The position numbers were made by a program, and so were the translations under genes. The notes below the pieces were generated by a model that had not been told where the DNA came from, searched no databases, and saw only the letters and a program-made list of their open reading frames with translations. 64,000 nucleotides of DNA from Flavobacteriaceae bacterium (GTDB lineage Bacteria; Bacteroidota; Bacteroidia; Flavobacteriales; Flavobacteriaceae). Of this stretch, positions 9,519-19,119 are shown in pieces. Numbering within the stretch: the first letter of the stretch is position 1; each line of letters starts with the position of its first letter. The DNA is taken from assembly GCA_026709415.1 (NCBI GenBank), contig JAPOSZ010000003.1, positions 1-64,000 on the forward strand. Direction: 5' to 3'.

Positions 9519-10613
9519 ATGAAAGTCGGTATCGTTGGACTTCCGAATGTCGGAAAATCCACTCTGTTTAATTGTTTATCTAATTCCAAAGCTCAAAGTG
9601 CCAATTTTCCATTTTGTACGATCGAACCTAATTTTGGAATGGTCCCAGTTCATGATGATCGTTTAGAGTTGATTGCTGAAAAAATCAATCCAAAAAAGAT
9701 CACACCGACAACCGTTGAAATCGTTGATATCGCTGGATTAGTCAAAGGGGCCAGTCAAGGGGAAGGTTTAGGCAATCAATTTTTGGCGAATATTCGCCAA
9801 ACCGATGCCATCATTCATGTCCTCCGTTGTTTTGATGATAAAAATGTAACCCATGTAGAGAATCATGTCAATCCTATTAGGGACGATGAAATCATTCAAA
9901 CAGAGTTATTACTCAAAGATCTTGAAACGATTGAAAATCGAATCTCAAAAGTTCATATAGCAGCTCGAGTGGGGAATAAGGAAGCGATTGCCCAAAACCA
10001 AGTATTAACTAAACTCAAAATTCATCTTGAACAATCTAATAACGCCATCGATTTCGATATCGACTCTGCGAATTATGAAAATTATATCAAACCGCTACAA
10101 CTCCTGACAGATAAACCTCAGATGTATCTGTGTAATGTCAATGAATCCGATGCGTCTACCACCAATGATTATGTCGAGATATTTAGAAATGCCAAAAAGG
10201 AATTAAATCCCATGATTGTGGTTTTGGCGGCTAGTATTGAAGCGGAAATCAATGAAATTCAAGATCATCAGGAGCGTCAGTTTTTTTTAGATGAACTGTC
10301 ATTAAAAGAACCTGGAACCGTGAAATTAATTCGTAAAGCTCATGAACTACTGGGCTTAATTACTTTTTTTACAGCAGGGGAACAAGAAGTGAGGGCATGG
10401 TCTTTAAAAAAAGAAACCAATGCATCAAAAGCAGCCGGAACGATTCATTCAGATTTTGAAAAAGGGTTCATTAAAGCCGAAGTCGTAAACTATCATGATT
10501 TTGAAACTTTTCAATCACTTCAAAAAATTAGAGAAGCCGGGAAATTGAGGATTGAAGGAAAACAATATCTTGTTCAAGACGGTGACATTGTTCATTTTAG
10601 GTTTAGCCTGTAG
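9519..10613 (+). CDS. ychF: redox-regulated ATPase YchF (OLA1)
   Basis: Obg-family P-loop protein that prefers ATP and associates with ribosomes. It has 364 residues, the standard length. G1 GLPNVGKSTLFN is at about 6-17, and G3 VDIAGLVKGAS follows near 67-77. The C-terminal TGS-like domain carries TFFTAGEQEVRAWSL and AAGTIHSDFEKGFIKAEV, both family hallmarks. It is very conserved and probably lies in the same transcript as the ferredoxin. Confidence 0.97.
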   Translation: MKVGIVGLPNVGKSTLFNCLSNSKAQSANFPFCTIEPNFGMVPVHDDRLELIAEKINPKKITPTTVEIVDIAGLVKGASQGEGLGNQFLANIRQTDAIIHVLRCFDDKNVTHVENHVNPIRDDEIIQTELLLKDLETIENRISKVHIAARVGNKEAIAQNQVLTKLKIHLEQSNNAIDFDIDSANYENYIKPLQLLTDKPQMYLCNVNESDASTTNDYVEIFRNAKKELNPMIVVLAASIEAEINEIQDHQERQFFLDELSLKEPGTVKLIRKAHELLGLITFFTAGEQEVRAWSLKKETNASKAAGTIHSDFEKGFIKAEVVNYHDFETFQSLQKIREAGKLRIEGKQYLVQDGDIVHFRFSL

Positions 10614-10675
10614 TACAATTAAGTGATTGAAAAATGAAGAACAACTGCTTTACATTCATACGTGTTCTCATTTAA

Positions 10676-11179
10676 CTAACGAGAGAGTGGATAAACTTCA
10701 TGTTTGGAATCATACCATACAATCTTGAATATTGGATAATCTAAAATACCATAAAGCCTCTTTTTACCATCGAGTCTAAATGAATAAAGTTCTTTAGAAT
10801 CATCTAAATTTAAATCCGTCAATCTCTTTTGAGCTACTTTGATTATCCTTGATATATCGATGTGATGGTGTTTGGTATTATTGCTTGTATTATGTTCGTT
10901 TGCTATTTTTTTCCAAGTATCCTCTTCTCTTGAATTTAGTTTTGGTAGTATTTCACTACACCAATCACGCTTATAGAAATTTTCATTAAATCCCCAAGCG
11001 CTATTAGTAAAGTCAAATAATTCCATCGTCCATTTAAATTTCTCTACGCCAGTTTTTAAAAAACTATCTGATACAGCGTACTCGTGTAATGGTTTAAAGG
11101 GTTTTGAGGGTTCAAGTTTCACATTTGGGGATTTCTTGAGTTTCTTAGACCAATTCTTTTTTCTCCTTTTAGCCATCAT
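10676..11179 (-). CDS. probable toxin partner of the Panacea antitoxin
   Basis: A 167-residue protein with a very basic N-terminus (about 20 residues rich in K/R) and a C-terminal core with HHHIDISRI, ELYSFRLDGKKRLYGI and FKIVWYDSKHEVYP. This core is a recurring uncharacterised domain next to antitoxins; the activity is not known to me. It starts 3 bp after the stop of the Panacea-domain gene, the usual antitoxin-toxin order of Panacea (PanA-PanT) pairs. The frame is intact, unlike its partner. The toxin role rests on context and small size; a second in-frame ATG at 11176 is an equally good start. Confidence 0.6.
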   Translation of the reverse strand: MMAKRRKKNWSKKLKKSPNVKLEPSKPFKPLHEYAVSDSFLKTGVEKFKWTMELFDFTNSAWGFNENFYKRDWCSEILPKLNSREEDTWKKIANEHNTSNNTKHHHIDISRIIKVAQKRLTDLNLDDSKELYSFRLDGKKRLYGILDYPIFKIVWYDSKHEVYPLSR

Positions 11180-11182
11180 GAC

Positions 11183-11659
11183 CTATTCAAAGACAGCATT
11201 CTCGTAATTGATACTTGAGTAGTATTCTGCCATTGATTCTAAGCTAATTACAGAATTGCCTCTCTCTCTAGGATTCATTCCTTTTCTTGCCTTTTTCCAA
11301 GGGTCTTCAAGATGGGCCAAACTACTTAGCCAGCGCGCCGATCTATTTCCGTAGTATTCTAAAACTGAATTAATCGTGTCTTTTTGACGATCATTTAGAC
11401 CTTTTGAATTCCCTATCAAATCGGATTTATTGATAGAGAATTTACCTTTATGTTTTTCATATAAATCTCGACAAACAGGATCATTTATCCACGCTTGAAA
11501 ATCTTCTTCAAACAATGGCTTGTCATCCCAAACTAAAGCCCATGCTTGACTGTAATAAACAAGTTTCTGAAGTTTCCACGTAGACATTTCTCCCTATTGA
11601 TCAAGAATGTAAGAAGCGACATCAAACACGGTAATTTTAGGTGTTTTTTTCTTTTTCAT
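11183..11659 (-). pseudogene. Panacea (DUF4065) antitoxin with early in-frame amber codon
   Basis: The Panacea fold is clear: TWKLQKLVYYSQAWALVW, PLFEEDFQAWINDPV and a C-terminal region ending near YYSSINYENAVFE. The natural start appears to be ATG at 11657-11659, giving MKKKKTPKITVFDVASYILD, which supplies the first conserved helix, but a TAG at 11594-11596 interrupts the frame after codon 21. Translation could restart at the ATG at 11585-11587 (134 residues), losing the first helix. The gene directly precedes the putative toxin gene. Either the antitoxin is N-terminally truncated but working, or the module is decaying. Confidence 0.75.
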
Positions 11660-11955
11660 GAGTTTAATTTAGGTCCATTAACAATAATTGGTGTTCTGTA
11701 TAGTGCGAGCTCTTGATTTTACTGGTGCTCTTTTATAGATAGCATGCATACCTGATGAAATACAAAGATGATCTCTATCTTCAAAAAGTAGTTTAAAATA
11801 TAACTTGGTGTGAATTAACTAATCTTATCAAGATTGACTATGACTAAAACCATGCCAACAGTTTGAAGAAAAATAAATGCATTATCGCAAAATAAAATGA
11901 TGACAATGTTTATTCGTCTTCATAAAAAGTTGTTGTTTGAGTTTTTAAGGAGCAA

Positions 11956-12015
11956 CTATTTACAACCAAACGTGGTCAGCAGAACAACCAATAGAATCCA
12001 TTTTAATTGTTTCAT
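11956..12015 (-). CDS. tiny lipoprotein-like peptide
   Basis: A 19-codon frame encoding a basic start, a run of hydrophobic residues and a terminal Cys-Lys (LVVLLTTFGCK), resembling a lipoprotein signal peptide with almost nothing after the Cys. It lies 13 bp downstream of a secreted hypothetical protein on the same strand. It could be a very small lipoprotein of the entericidin kind, or the remnant of a longer gene. There is no evidence beyond composition and position. Confidence 0.3.
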   Translation of the reverse strand: MKQLKWILLVVLLTTFGCK

Positions 12016-12028
12016 ATAATTCATAATT

Positions 12029-12508
12029 TTAAGAATTTGGTATTTGGTAATACATGTCTAATGGTAATTTTTCCAAGAATTTTTGTATTCGCACACGGTG
12101 ATTTCTCAGGATATCATCGAAATGGATACCCAATCGATATTGAAAATCTTCAGTACTCAATCCTTGGGTTTTGAGATCATCCAAGAAGCGCTTCGTTTTT
12201 TTCCATCGCCATCGTTTGGCCGATGATCTTGGAATATATGCTCGAGATAAAATAATTTCATAAGTGGTTCGCTCATGATCATCTGATTCATAATCGATGG
12301 CAAGAGCCTGATGAACATATTGTACTTTTTGATCTTGGAAGGTGGTGGGGATCATGCCTCCACAACCGCAATCGGTGGCCTGTGCTGGGAATTGGGTTCG
12401 GCCATCCGCGAGGTATTGCGCCAACGGGATTTCTTTTTGTTGCCCGATGGCCACGAAAGCACACCCAAACCAACATAAGATGTGCATGATTTTTATTGTT
12501 TTTTTCAT
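12029..12508 (-). CDS. secreted hypothetical protein
   Basis: 159 residues, not recognised. The N-terminus (MKKTIKIMHILCWFGCAFVAIG) looks like a signal peptide. The mature part has a DCGCGG cluster near residue 47, a WRWKKTKRFLDDL segment and a helical C-terminus. It sits in a run of small minus-strand genes with the membrane protein just upstream (25-bp gap) and the tiny lipoprotein-like frame just downstream. Function unknown. Confidence 0.5.
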   Translation of the reverse strand: MKKTIKIMHILCWFGCAFVAIGQQKEIPLAQYLADGRTQFPAQATDCGCGGMIPTTFQDQKVQYVHQALAIDYESDDHERTTYEIILSRAYIPRSSAKRWRWKKTKRFLDDLKTQGLSTEDFQYRLGIHFDDILRNHRVRIQKFLEKLPLDMYYQIPNS

Positions 12509-12533
12509 ATTTTAAGAGATATCGTATTCATGG

Positions 12534-12788
12534 TTAATATCGTCCTCGTGTTTCAGACTCTCGGTCCCAAATTGTCATCCGTGACCCATTTTTGATTTCT
12601 GAGGTGAGCAACACCATATAAATATAGGAAACACAATGAATGTTAGATTGAAATTGGTCAAAAAAAAATCCTATGATGGCTAATCCCACAGCAATTAGAT
12701 CGATAATGAAAATCCTGATTCTTTCTTGGCCGATAAATCCAAAATAGACAATGGATAAGCCGTCTTTTGATGGTTTTTGATATTTCAT
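12534..12788 (-). CDS. small membrane protein, hypothetical
   Basis: 84 residues, not recognised. Hydrophobic stretches at about 26-44 (IFIIDLIAVGLAIIGFFF) and 50-64 suggest two membrane segments. Its ATG overlaps the stop of the upstream reading frame as ATGA, an arrangement typical of translational coupling. That supports reading this and its neighbours as a minus-strand operon of unknown small genes. Confidence 0.45.
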   Translation of the reverse strand: MKYQKPSKDGLSIVYFGFIGQERIRIFIIDLIAVGLAIIGFFFDQFQSNIHCVSYIYMVLLTSEIKNGSRMTIWDRESETRGRY

Positions 12789-13099
12789 GGATACACTAAT
12801 TGATCTATTTCTTCCTGTTCTTGAGGGCTTAATGTGGGTAGGATTTCGTAGTCAAAATAGGTTTTCTTGTAGACATAAAAGGGAGGGTAAATCACAAATA
12901 AAGATAGTGGCTTATTGACTAACTTGGGACAATCGTTCTTTCACTTTTTCGGAAAGTTCATTCCAACTGAGAATTGTTGACGAACATTCTTCATTTCGTT
13001 TCGATCAAATAGTTTAGGATATCGTTGCATTCCATAGTCGACACATAACACATGAATTGCTCCTTGTCGAACTATGGACGATTGGGTTTCTATGTTGTA
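12785..13099 (-). pseudogene. unknown frame with in-frame TGA, coupled to the downstream gene
   Basis: An open frame bounded upstream by a TAG at 13100-13102, broken only by a TGA at 12941-12943. The downstream part (with KTYFDYEILPTLSPQEQEEI) ends in an ATGA overlap with the small membrane protein gene. The upstream part includes VLCVDYGMQRYPKLFDRNEM. Both look coding and share one frame, so one gene with a stop mutation is the simplest reading. The 5' end is lost in sequence where several frames, including a plus-strand one at 13057-13263, are ambiguous. No family is recognised. Confidence 0.35.
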
Positions 13100-13332
13100 C
13101 TAAGGAATGGTACATGGCCATTTATGACGGTCACTTTTTCATCGACTTCATCAATCAAACTTATAGAGTTATTGCTTTTGTTCATGAAGCCAATACGTTG
13201 TCTTATATCGATGAGAAAATATATTTGGACCCTGAACCATATAGAATCAAACTAATGGGATAATTCTAAATAAACGACATCCTTTTTCATTATCTGTTAA
13301 ATTCTTATTCAGAGAAGAATACAAGGGATTGC

Positions 13333-13340
13333 TAATTTTG
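13333..13340 (+). promoter_or_regulatory. -7 box upstream of the topoisomerase B subunit
   Basis: TAATTTTG fits TAnnTTTG and lies 10 bp before the ATG at 13351, so the transcript would have a very short or no 5' leader. Confidence 0.45.
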
Positions 13341-13350
13341 GTTTTTAAGT

Positions 13351-15207
13351 ATGAATATAGCACCAATTCAGTACACCGAGAATGAAATCAAATCCCTTAA
13401 CTGGCACCAACATATTCGCAAACGCCCTGGGATGTATATCGGCAAATTGGGCAATGGTTCATCCCCAGATGATGGGATCTACATGCTACTGAAAGAAGTG
13501 TTGGATAACTGTATTGATGAGTTTGTGATGGGGGCTGGGAATCGTATCGATATTCAGTTATTGGATGATTCTGTTAAAGTACGAGATTATGGTCGAGGCA
13601 TCCCCCTGGGTAAATTATCTGATGTGGTGTCCAAAATGAATACTGGAGGAAAGTACGATACCGTCGCTTTTAAAAAATCGGTAGGCCTTAATGGCGTAGG
13701 GTTGAAAGCCGTCAACGCTCTCTCGGCTAATTTTCAAGTCGAATCCATTCGAGATAATCTCACCAAAGCAGTTCATTTCCAACAAGGGGCAAAACTTGAA
13801 GAGTCTAACCCTAAAAACACCGATCAGCCTTGGGGGACTTTGGTGCATTTCACGCCAGATCAGACCGTATTTGAAGGTTATCGTTTTCGCTATGAGTTTG
13901 TTGAAGAAATGGTTAAATCCTATACCTACCTCAATCCTGGATTATCCATCTATATCAATAACAAACGATATCATTCAAAAAATGGACTTAAAGATTTGCT
14001 TGAAGATCGCTATTCTGAAAATCAATTGCTATATCCCATTATTCATTTGAAAGACAACGACATCGAAATAGCATTGACGCACAGCAAATCCCACTATAGC
14101 GAAGAGTATCACTCCTTTGTTAATGGACAAAACACGCTACTTGGAGGCACGCATCTTTCCGCATTCAAAGAGGGTGTGGTTCGAACCGTCAGAGACTTTT
14201 ATGGTAAATCATATGATTCAAGTGATATAAGAAAATCCATTATTGCTGCGGTGAGCATCAAAGTAATAGAACCCATTTTTGAGTCTCAAACTAAAACAAA
14301 ATTGGGTTCTACTGAAATGGGTGGTCAGTCACCTTCGGTAAGAGTTTTTATAGGCGATTTTTTAAAACAAAAACTCGACAACTATTTGCATGTCAATTCG
14401 GATGTCGCTGAAAAATTATTAAACAAAATACTGATTGCTGAAAAAGAAAGAAAAGAACTCAGTGGCATTCGTAAACTGGCTAGAGAACGAGCCAAAAAAG
14501 CTAGTTTACATAATAAAAAACTTAGAGATTGTCGAATCCATCTCACGGATAATAAATCAGATAAAAATAAAGAGTCCACCATTTTTATAACCGAAGGAGA
14601 TTCTGCCAGCGGTTCTTTAACGAAGTGCCGGGATGTGAATACCCAAGCTGTTTTTAGCCTCAGAGGAAAACCTTTAAACTCCTATGGCATGTCCAAGCGG
14701 ATTGTCTATGAAAATGAAGAATTCAATTTGCTCCAATCGGCCCTTAATATTGAAAATAGCATAGAAAATTTAAGATATAATAAAGTCGTTATTGCAACCG
14801 ATGCCGATGTGGATGGAATGCATATTCGATTGCTAGTGCTTACTTTTTTTCTTCAGTTTTTTCCTGAGTTGATTAGTAGGGGACATCTGTATATTCTAGA
14901 AACGCCTTTATTCCGAGTACGAAATAAAATTAAAACGGTTTATTGTTATGATGATACTGAAAAAAATAAGGCTATCCAATCATTTAAAGATAGTCCCGAA
15001 ATAACTCGATTTAAGGGACTTGGAGAAATCTCTCCCAATGAGTTTGCTTATTTTATTGGAAAAAATATCCGATTGGAGCCCGTCAAATTAGGAAAAAACA
15101 CTACCGTCGATGAATTACTTTCTTTTTATATGGGGAAAAATTCACCAGAAAGACAAGAATTTATTATTAATAATCTGAAGGTAGAATTAGATTTGGTCCA
15201 TTCATAA
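13351..15207 (+). CDS. parE: type IIA topoisomerase B subunit (topoisomerase IV)
   Basis: ATPase subunit of topoisomerase IV. The N-terminal GHKL domain shows [11 protein letters not shown], the Mg-binding Asn in LDNCIDEF, and GRGIPLG; the transducer has SQTKTKLGS. The TOPRIM domain begins at E415 (EGDSASG), with D484-A-D486-V-D488 as metal ligands. The 618-residue length lacks the long insert of proteobacterial GyrB. It is followed 35 bp later by the A subunit, so the pair makes a heterotetramer. ParE rather than GyrB is chosen from length and pairing; Bacteroidota carry gyrB elsewhere. Confidence 0.93.
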   Translation: MNIAPIQYTENEIKSLNWHQHIRKRPGMYIGKLGNGSSPDDGIYMLLKEVLDNCIDEFVMGAGNRIDIQLLDDSVKVRDYGRGIPLGKLSDVVSKMNTGGKYDTVAFKKSVGLNGVGLKAVNALSANFQVESIRDNLTKAVHFQQGAKLEESNPKNTDQPWGTLVHFTPDQTVFEGYRFRYEFVEEMVKSYTYLNPGLSIYINNKRYHSKNGLKDLLEDRYSENQLLYPIIHLKDNDIEIALTHSKSHYSEEYHSFVNGQNTLLGGTHLSAFKEGVVRTVRDFYGKSYDSSDIRKSIIAAVSIKVIEPIFESQTKTKLGSTEMGGQSPSVRVFIGDFLKQKLDNYLHVNSDVAEKLLNKILIAEKERKELSGIRKLARERAKKASLHNKKLRDCRIHLTDNKSDKNKESTIFITEGDSASGSLTKCRDVNTQAVFSLRGKPLNSYGMSKRIVYENEEFNLLQSALNIENSIENLRYNKVVIATDADVDGMHIRLLVLTFFLQFFPELISRGHLYILETPLFRVRNKIKTVYCYDDTEKNKAIQSFKDSPEITRFKGLGEISPNEFAYFIGKNIRLEPVKLGKNTTVDELLSFYMGKNSPERQEFIINNLKVELDLVHS

Positions 15208-15242
15208 GATCGAGATTGTCTTTTGTAAACAGTGCTTAATAC

Positions 15243-17792
15243 ATGAATTTCAAAGATCCTCAAAAAGTTTCTGGGATGTATCAAGAATGGTTTTTAGACT
15301 ATGCATCCTATGTCATTTTAGAAAGAGCGATTCCCAGTTTGTCTGACGGGTTAAAACCTGTCCAACGTCGCATTCTCCATTCGATGAAAGAACTGGACGA
15401 TGGACGCTACAATAAAGTAGCCAACATTGTGGGACACACCATGCAGTACCATCCACACGGTGATGTGAGTATTTCTGATGCCCTGGTGCAATTGGGTCAA
15501 CGTGATTTGTTGATTGACACTCAAGGAAATTGGGGAAACACGTTAACTGGAGATAATGCGGCAGCTTCTCGATATATTGAAGCTCGGCTTACCAAATTCG
15601 CCCTCCAGGTTGTTTATAATTCTAAAATAACCCAACGACAACTTTCTTATGATGGTCGAAAAAATGAACCCATCGCACTGCCTGTTAAATTCCCGCTATT
15701 ATTAGCTCAAGGAGTCGAAGGAATTGCCGTTGGTTTGTCAACAAAGATTTTAACTCACAACTTCAATGAACTGATTCAAGCCAGTATAGCATACCTCAAA
15801 GGGCGCTCTTTTAAACTCTATCCAGATTTTAACACCGGTGGTCGTATTGATATCAGAAACTATAAAGATGGTGTTCGTGGATCCAAAATCAGAGTTCGAG
15901 CAAAACTCGAAATAAAAGATAAGAGCACCATCGTTATCAGCGAAATTCCTTATTCGACGACAACCACTTCATTGATTGATAGCATACTTAAAGCCAACGA
16001 TAAAGGAAAAATCAAAATCAAAAAAATTGAAGACAATACGTCGGCTCAAGTCGAAATTATCATACACCTTCCAAACCAAGTTTCTCCAGATAAAACCATT
16101 AGTGCTCTTTATGCCTTTACTAATTGTGAAGTTTCTATTTCACCATTGTCGTGTGTGATTATTAATCAAAAGCCCCATTTTTTACCCATTAGTGAAATCT
16201 TAAAACGTTCAACAGACTTAACCGTTGAGCTCACAAAAAAGGAACTAGAAGTTAAATTATCTGAATTGGAAGATCAACTTCATTATGCCCTATTGGAGAA
16301 AATATTTATTGAAAACAAAATATATGCTTTAATTGAGAACCAAGACACATGGGAGGGTATTTTATCGACCATAAATCAAGGGCTAAAACCATACGTAAAT
16401 CAGTTTATTCGAGAAGTCATCCCCGATGACTTGATTCGACTAACGGAAATAAAAATTCGTAGGATATCAAAATTTGATGCCAATAAGTCCAATATTCGAA
16501 TTCAAGATTTAAATGAATCCATCGAAAAAATAAAGCATCATTTAGCACATTTAACGGATTACGTCATCGATTATTTTAAGAATCTCAAAAAAGTTTATGG
16601 TTCAGACAAATCTCGGAAATCTCAAATAGCCATATTTGATGATGTCGATGCCAAAAGGGTCGTTACTAGGCAACTCAAATTATATGTGAATAAAAAAGAT
16701 GGGTTTATTGGCACTAGCTTGAAAAAAGATGAATATATCTGCGAATGTTCAGATATTGATGATATGGTTGTCATCACCCAAAGTGGTAAAATGCAAGTCA
16801 TTAAAGTCGAGCCCAAAGTATTTGTTGAAAAGTCAATTATTTATGCCGGTGTTTTTAAAAAATCTGATCATCGAACCATCTACAATTTGGTGTACAAAGA
16901 CAGTAAGTCAGGGATTGCGTATACCAAACGATTTCCTATTACTTCAGTAACCAGAGGACGTCAATATGATTTAACCAAAGGAAATCCAAAGTCCAAAATC
17001 CTTTATCTGACAGTGAATCCAAATGGAGAAGCTGAAATAATAACGGTCATTTTGAGATCAACTTCTAGAACAAGAAAACTGCGATTTGATCACGATTTTT
17101 CTGATGTGTTCATTACTTCTAGGGGTAGTGTTGGAAAGATTTTAACCAAACATAGTATCAACCGAATCCATTTAAAATCTATTGGTAAATCCACTTTAGC
17201 TTCAAGAAAGTTATGGTTTGACAGTACAGTATATCGTTTGAATACTGAAAATAGAGGAAAGTTGCTGGGTGATTTTAAAGGTGATGATCAAATCATTTAC
17301 CTCTCCAAAAATCAAGAGTTAATCGTTAGCTTAGCAAAAACCTCATTGCATTTAACCAATCATGATACCCATATCAGGAAATACAACAATAGCGAATATG
17401 TTACGCTTATCTATTACAACCATGATAAAAAAGCACATTATATCAAACTATTTTCATTAGAGAATATCAAAAAGCCCACAAGAGTTTTACCCGATCGAAG
17501 CGCTTTAGACTTTATCACTTTTTATCAAAAACCTATTCTAAAAGTGAGTTTTAAAAAGAAAAGAAACCAACCTCCATTTCCTTCATTAAGAGTAGATGTT
17601 CAAGAACAAGTCTTATTGAAAGGAGTGAATGCCATTGGTAAAATTTTAAGTAAAAATAGAATCGCCTCTATTGATGTGGAGTCTTATTCCCAAACAATCC
17701 ATCCAAACCGTATAGATCAAACCCCAAAAGCTGAAAACACAAATGAAGAAAAATCTTCGAGCATCACATCGATGCTGTTTCCAAAGGATTAG
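15243..17792 (+). CDS. parC: type IIA topoisomerase A subunit (topoisomerase IV)
   Basis: DNA breakage-reunion subunit. The DNA-cleaving tyrosine is Y111 in NAAASRYIEARL, preceded by the YHPHGDVSISDALVQLGQ region. The tower and coiled-coil regions follow (to about 450), and the rest resembles a degenerate beta-pinwheel. No canonical GyrA box (QRRGGKG) is visible, which supports ParC over GyrA. The 849 residues include an extended C-terminal tail ending EEKSSSITSMLFPKD. It forms an operon with parE. Confidence 0.92.
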   Translation: MNFKDPQKVSGMYQEWFLDYASYVILERAIPSLSDGLKPVQRRILHSMKELDDGRYNKVANIVGHTMQYHPHGDVSISDALVQLGQRDLLIDTQGNWGNTLTGDNAAASRYIEARLTKFALQVVYNSKITQRQLSYDGRKNEPIALPVKFPLLLAQGVEGIAVGLSTKILTHNFNELIQASIAYLKGRSFKLYPDFNTGGRIDIRNYKDGVRGSKIRVRAKLEIKDKSTIVISEIPYSTTTTSLIDSILKANDKGKIKIKKIEDNTSAQVEIIIHLPNQVSPDKTISALYAFTNCEVSISPLSCVIINQKPHFLPISEILKRSTDLTVELTKKELEVKLSELEDQLHYALLEKIFIENKIYALIENQDTWEGILSTINQGLKPYVNQFIREVIPDDLIRLTEIKIRRISKFDANKSNIRIQDLNESIEKIKHHLAHLTDYVIDYFKNLKKVYGSDKSRKSQIAIFDDVDAKRVVTRQLKLYVNKKDGFIGTSLKKDEYICECSDIDDMVVITQSGKMQVIKVEPKVFVEKSIIYAGVFKKSDHRTIYNLVYKDSKSGIAYTKRFPITSVTRGRQYDLTKGNPKSKILYLTVNPNGEAEIITVILRSTSRTRKLRFDHDFSDVFITSRGSVGKILTKHSINRIHLKSIGKSTLASRKLWFDSTVYRLNTENRGKLLGDFKGDDQIIYLSKNQELIVSLAKTSLHLTNHDTHIRKYNNSEYVTLIYYNHDKKAHYIKLFSLENIKKPTRVLPDRSALDFITFYQKPILKVSFKKKRNQPPFPSLRVDVQEQVLLKGVNAIGKILSKNRIASIDVESYSQTIHPNRIDQTPKAENTNEEKSSSITSMLFPKD

Positions 17793-17837
17793 CTTTTTTG
17801 TCCTCACAGAAACATTCATTCCGTCGAGGCTATAAAA

Positions 17838-18608
17838 TCAATTGATTTTTTTTCTACTTCCTAATTTTAAATTGATGGCTTCGACAATCAGTGAAAACGC
17901 AATGACAAAATATAACAGACCTTTAGGCATCGCATTAACATGAGTGTCCAATACGATCGTATTAGAAACGTGGATAGCTTCCGAAATCAACAAAAAGCCA
18001 ATTAAAATCAAAAATGATAACGCCAACACTTGAAGCGATGGATGTTTTGAAATGATATGGCTGATTTTATTAGCATATACGAGCATAATGATGATCGCCA
18101 CAATGATTGAAGTAATTATTATGAAATTTTGATATTCAACGCCACTGGTCATGCCAATCGCTGTCAAAATCGAATCAAATGAAAAGACCACGTCGATTAA
18201 AACAATTTGAACTAAAGCGGTGGTAAAAGCCGATTTTCCAGTAGGGGATTGAACGTGTTTTGTTTGATTTTGATGTCCTTCAACTTTTAAATAAATCTCT
18301 CGAGTGCCTTTATACACTAAGAAGATTCCCCCCAAAAGTAGTATTAAAGATTTGACGGATAAACTAGTAGAAAAGTTCGTTGACTCGACGGTATAAAATG
18401 GACGTTGCATTTGATTAAGCCACAAGAGCATAAATAAAAAAAGAATTCTAGTCACCATGGCCATTAACAATCCCACTCTCATGAGTTGATTGCCGGTTTT
18501 TTTAGGGAACTTCTGAGATAGTATAGATATAAAAACAATATTATCTATTCCCAATACAATTTCTAATAAGGTTAATATCAGAAGAGCTGATAGTATTTCT
18601 GGAATCAT
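17838..18608 (-). CDS. TerC family integral membrane protein
   Basis: A 256-residue polytopic membrane protein of the TerC/Alx family, linked to metal (Mn) homeostasis and, historically, tellurite resistance. Family marks are LEIVLGIDNIVFISIL near residues 16-31 and the second acidic motif DVVFSFDSILTAIGM near 138-152. Seven or so hydrophobic segments are visible. It is convergent with parC and divergent in role from its neighbours. It should not be read as a tellurite operon member; TerC homologues are common and stand alone. Confidence 0.9.
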   Translation of the reverse strand: MIPEILSALLILTLLEIVLGIDNIVFISILSQKFPKKTGNQLMRVGLLMAMVTRILFLFMLLWLNQMQRPFYTVESTNFSTSLSVKSLILLLGGIFLVYKGTREIYLKVEGHQNQTKHVQSPTGKSAFTTALVQIVLIDVVFSFDSILTAIGMTSGVEYQNFIIITSIIVAIIIMLVYANKISHIISKHPSLQVLALSFLILIGFLLISEAIHVSNTIVLDTHVNAMPKGLLYFVIAFSLIVEAINLKLGSRKKIN

Positions 18609-18666
18609 TTTAGCTTATCGACAGGTGATTTTATAATTACTGTTATGAAGTTTGAATAGGATCAGA

Positions 18667-19110
18667 TCAGAAATTTTTATCATCAAATAAATCATTCGAA
18701 TTTATCGAATCAGAAATTTTGTATACCATCCCTCGGACCACATTTTTATCATCTCCTACTTGAGAATACTCAAATGTATATTGATTTGAACCGGTCGTTA
18801 AAATTTTGATTCTAATCGGTTTTCTTTCATTGTACGCCCTTGGATTTAGCTTGGTTAGTACAAATTCACAATCATTGACCCAGCGTATAGTTGATGAATC
18901 TATCATGTTATCAAATAATTCTATTTCGAATAAACTATCTCTAATAAAGAAAGACGTCTCAATTTTATTATCGATTAAAGCGGAGTAGGAAAACGTGCCC
19001 ATTCGAAATTGATTACAATTTCTTTCGACAGAATAACAACTTGCAACACAAAAGAATACGATTAAGAGTTTTAAAAATTTTAAAAATATCACACCCTTCA
19101 TGGAGTGCAA
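18667..19110 (-). CDS. conserved lipoprotein, unknown function
   Basis: 147 residues with a basic start and a lipoprotein signal ending FFCVASC, so it is probably anchored in a membrane. The likeliest start is the ATG of MKGVIFLK, three codons in. The rest reads as a beta-rich domain (GTFSYSALIDNKIETSF, SIRWVNDCEFVLTKLNP-like). Related Bacteroidota lipoproteins beside parC are often misnamed DNA topoisomerase IV; nothing here resembles a topoisomerase. It follows the XRE regulator by 9 bp. Confidence 0.65.
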   Translation of the reverse strand: MHSMKGVIFLKFLKLLIVFFCVASCYSVERNCNQFRMGTFSYSALIDNKIETSFFIRDSLFEIELFDNMIDSSTIRWVNDCEFVLTKLNPRAYNERKPIRIKILTTGSNQYTFEYSQVGDDKNVVRGMVYKISDSINSNDLFDDKNF

Positions 19111-19119
19111 ATCTATAAA

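Noticed and set aside
13057..13263. Plus-strand gene overlapping the broken minus-strand frame
   Set aside because: It reads plausibly but has no promoter, family or neighbour support; the minus-strand ATGA coupling is better evidence, and both cannot be asserted.
17835..17848. Terminator between parC and terC (AAATCAATTGATTT followed by T)
   Set aside because: The palindrome is AT-only with no loop and lies partly in the terC coding end; too weak to list.
17838..18608. TerC as part of a tellurite resistance operon with the TerB_N gene
   Set aside because: They are 45 kb apart, and lone TerC homologues are general membrane proteins.
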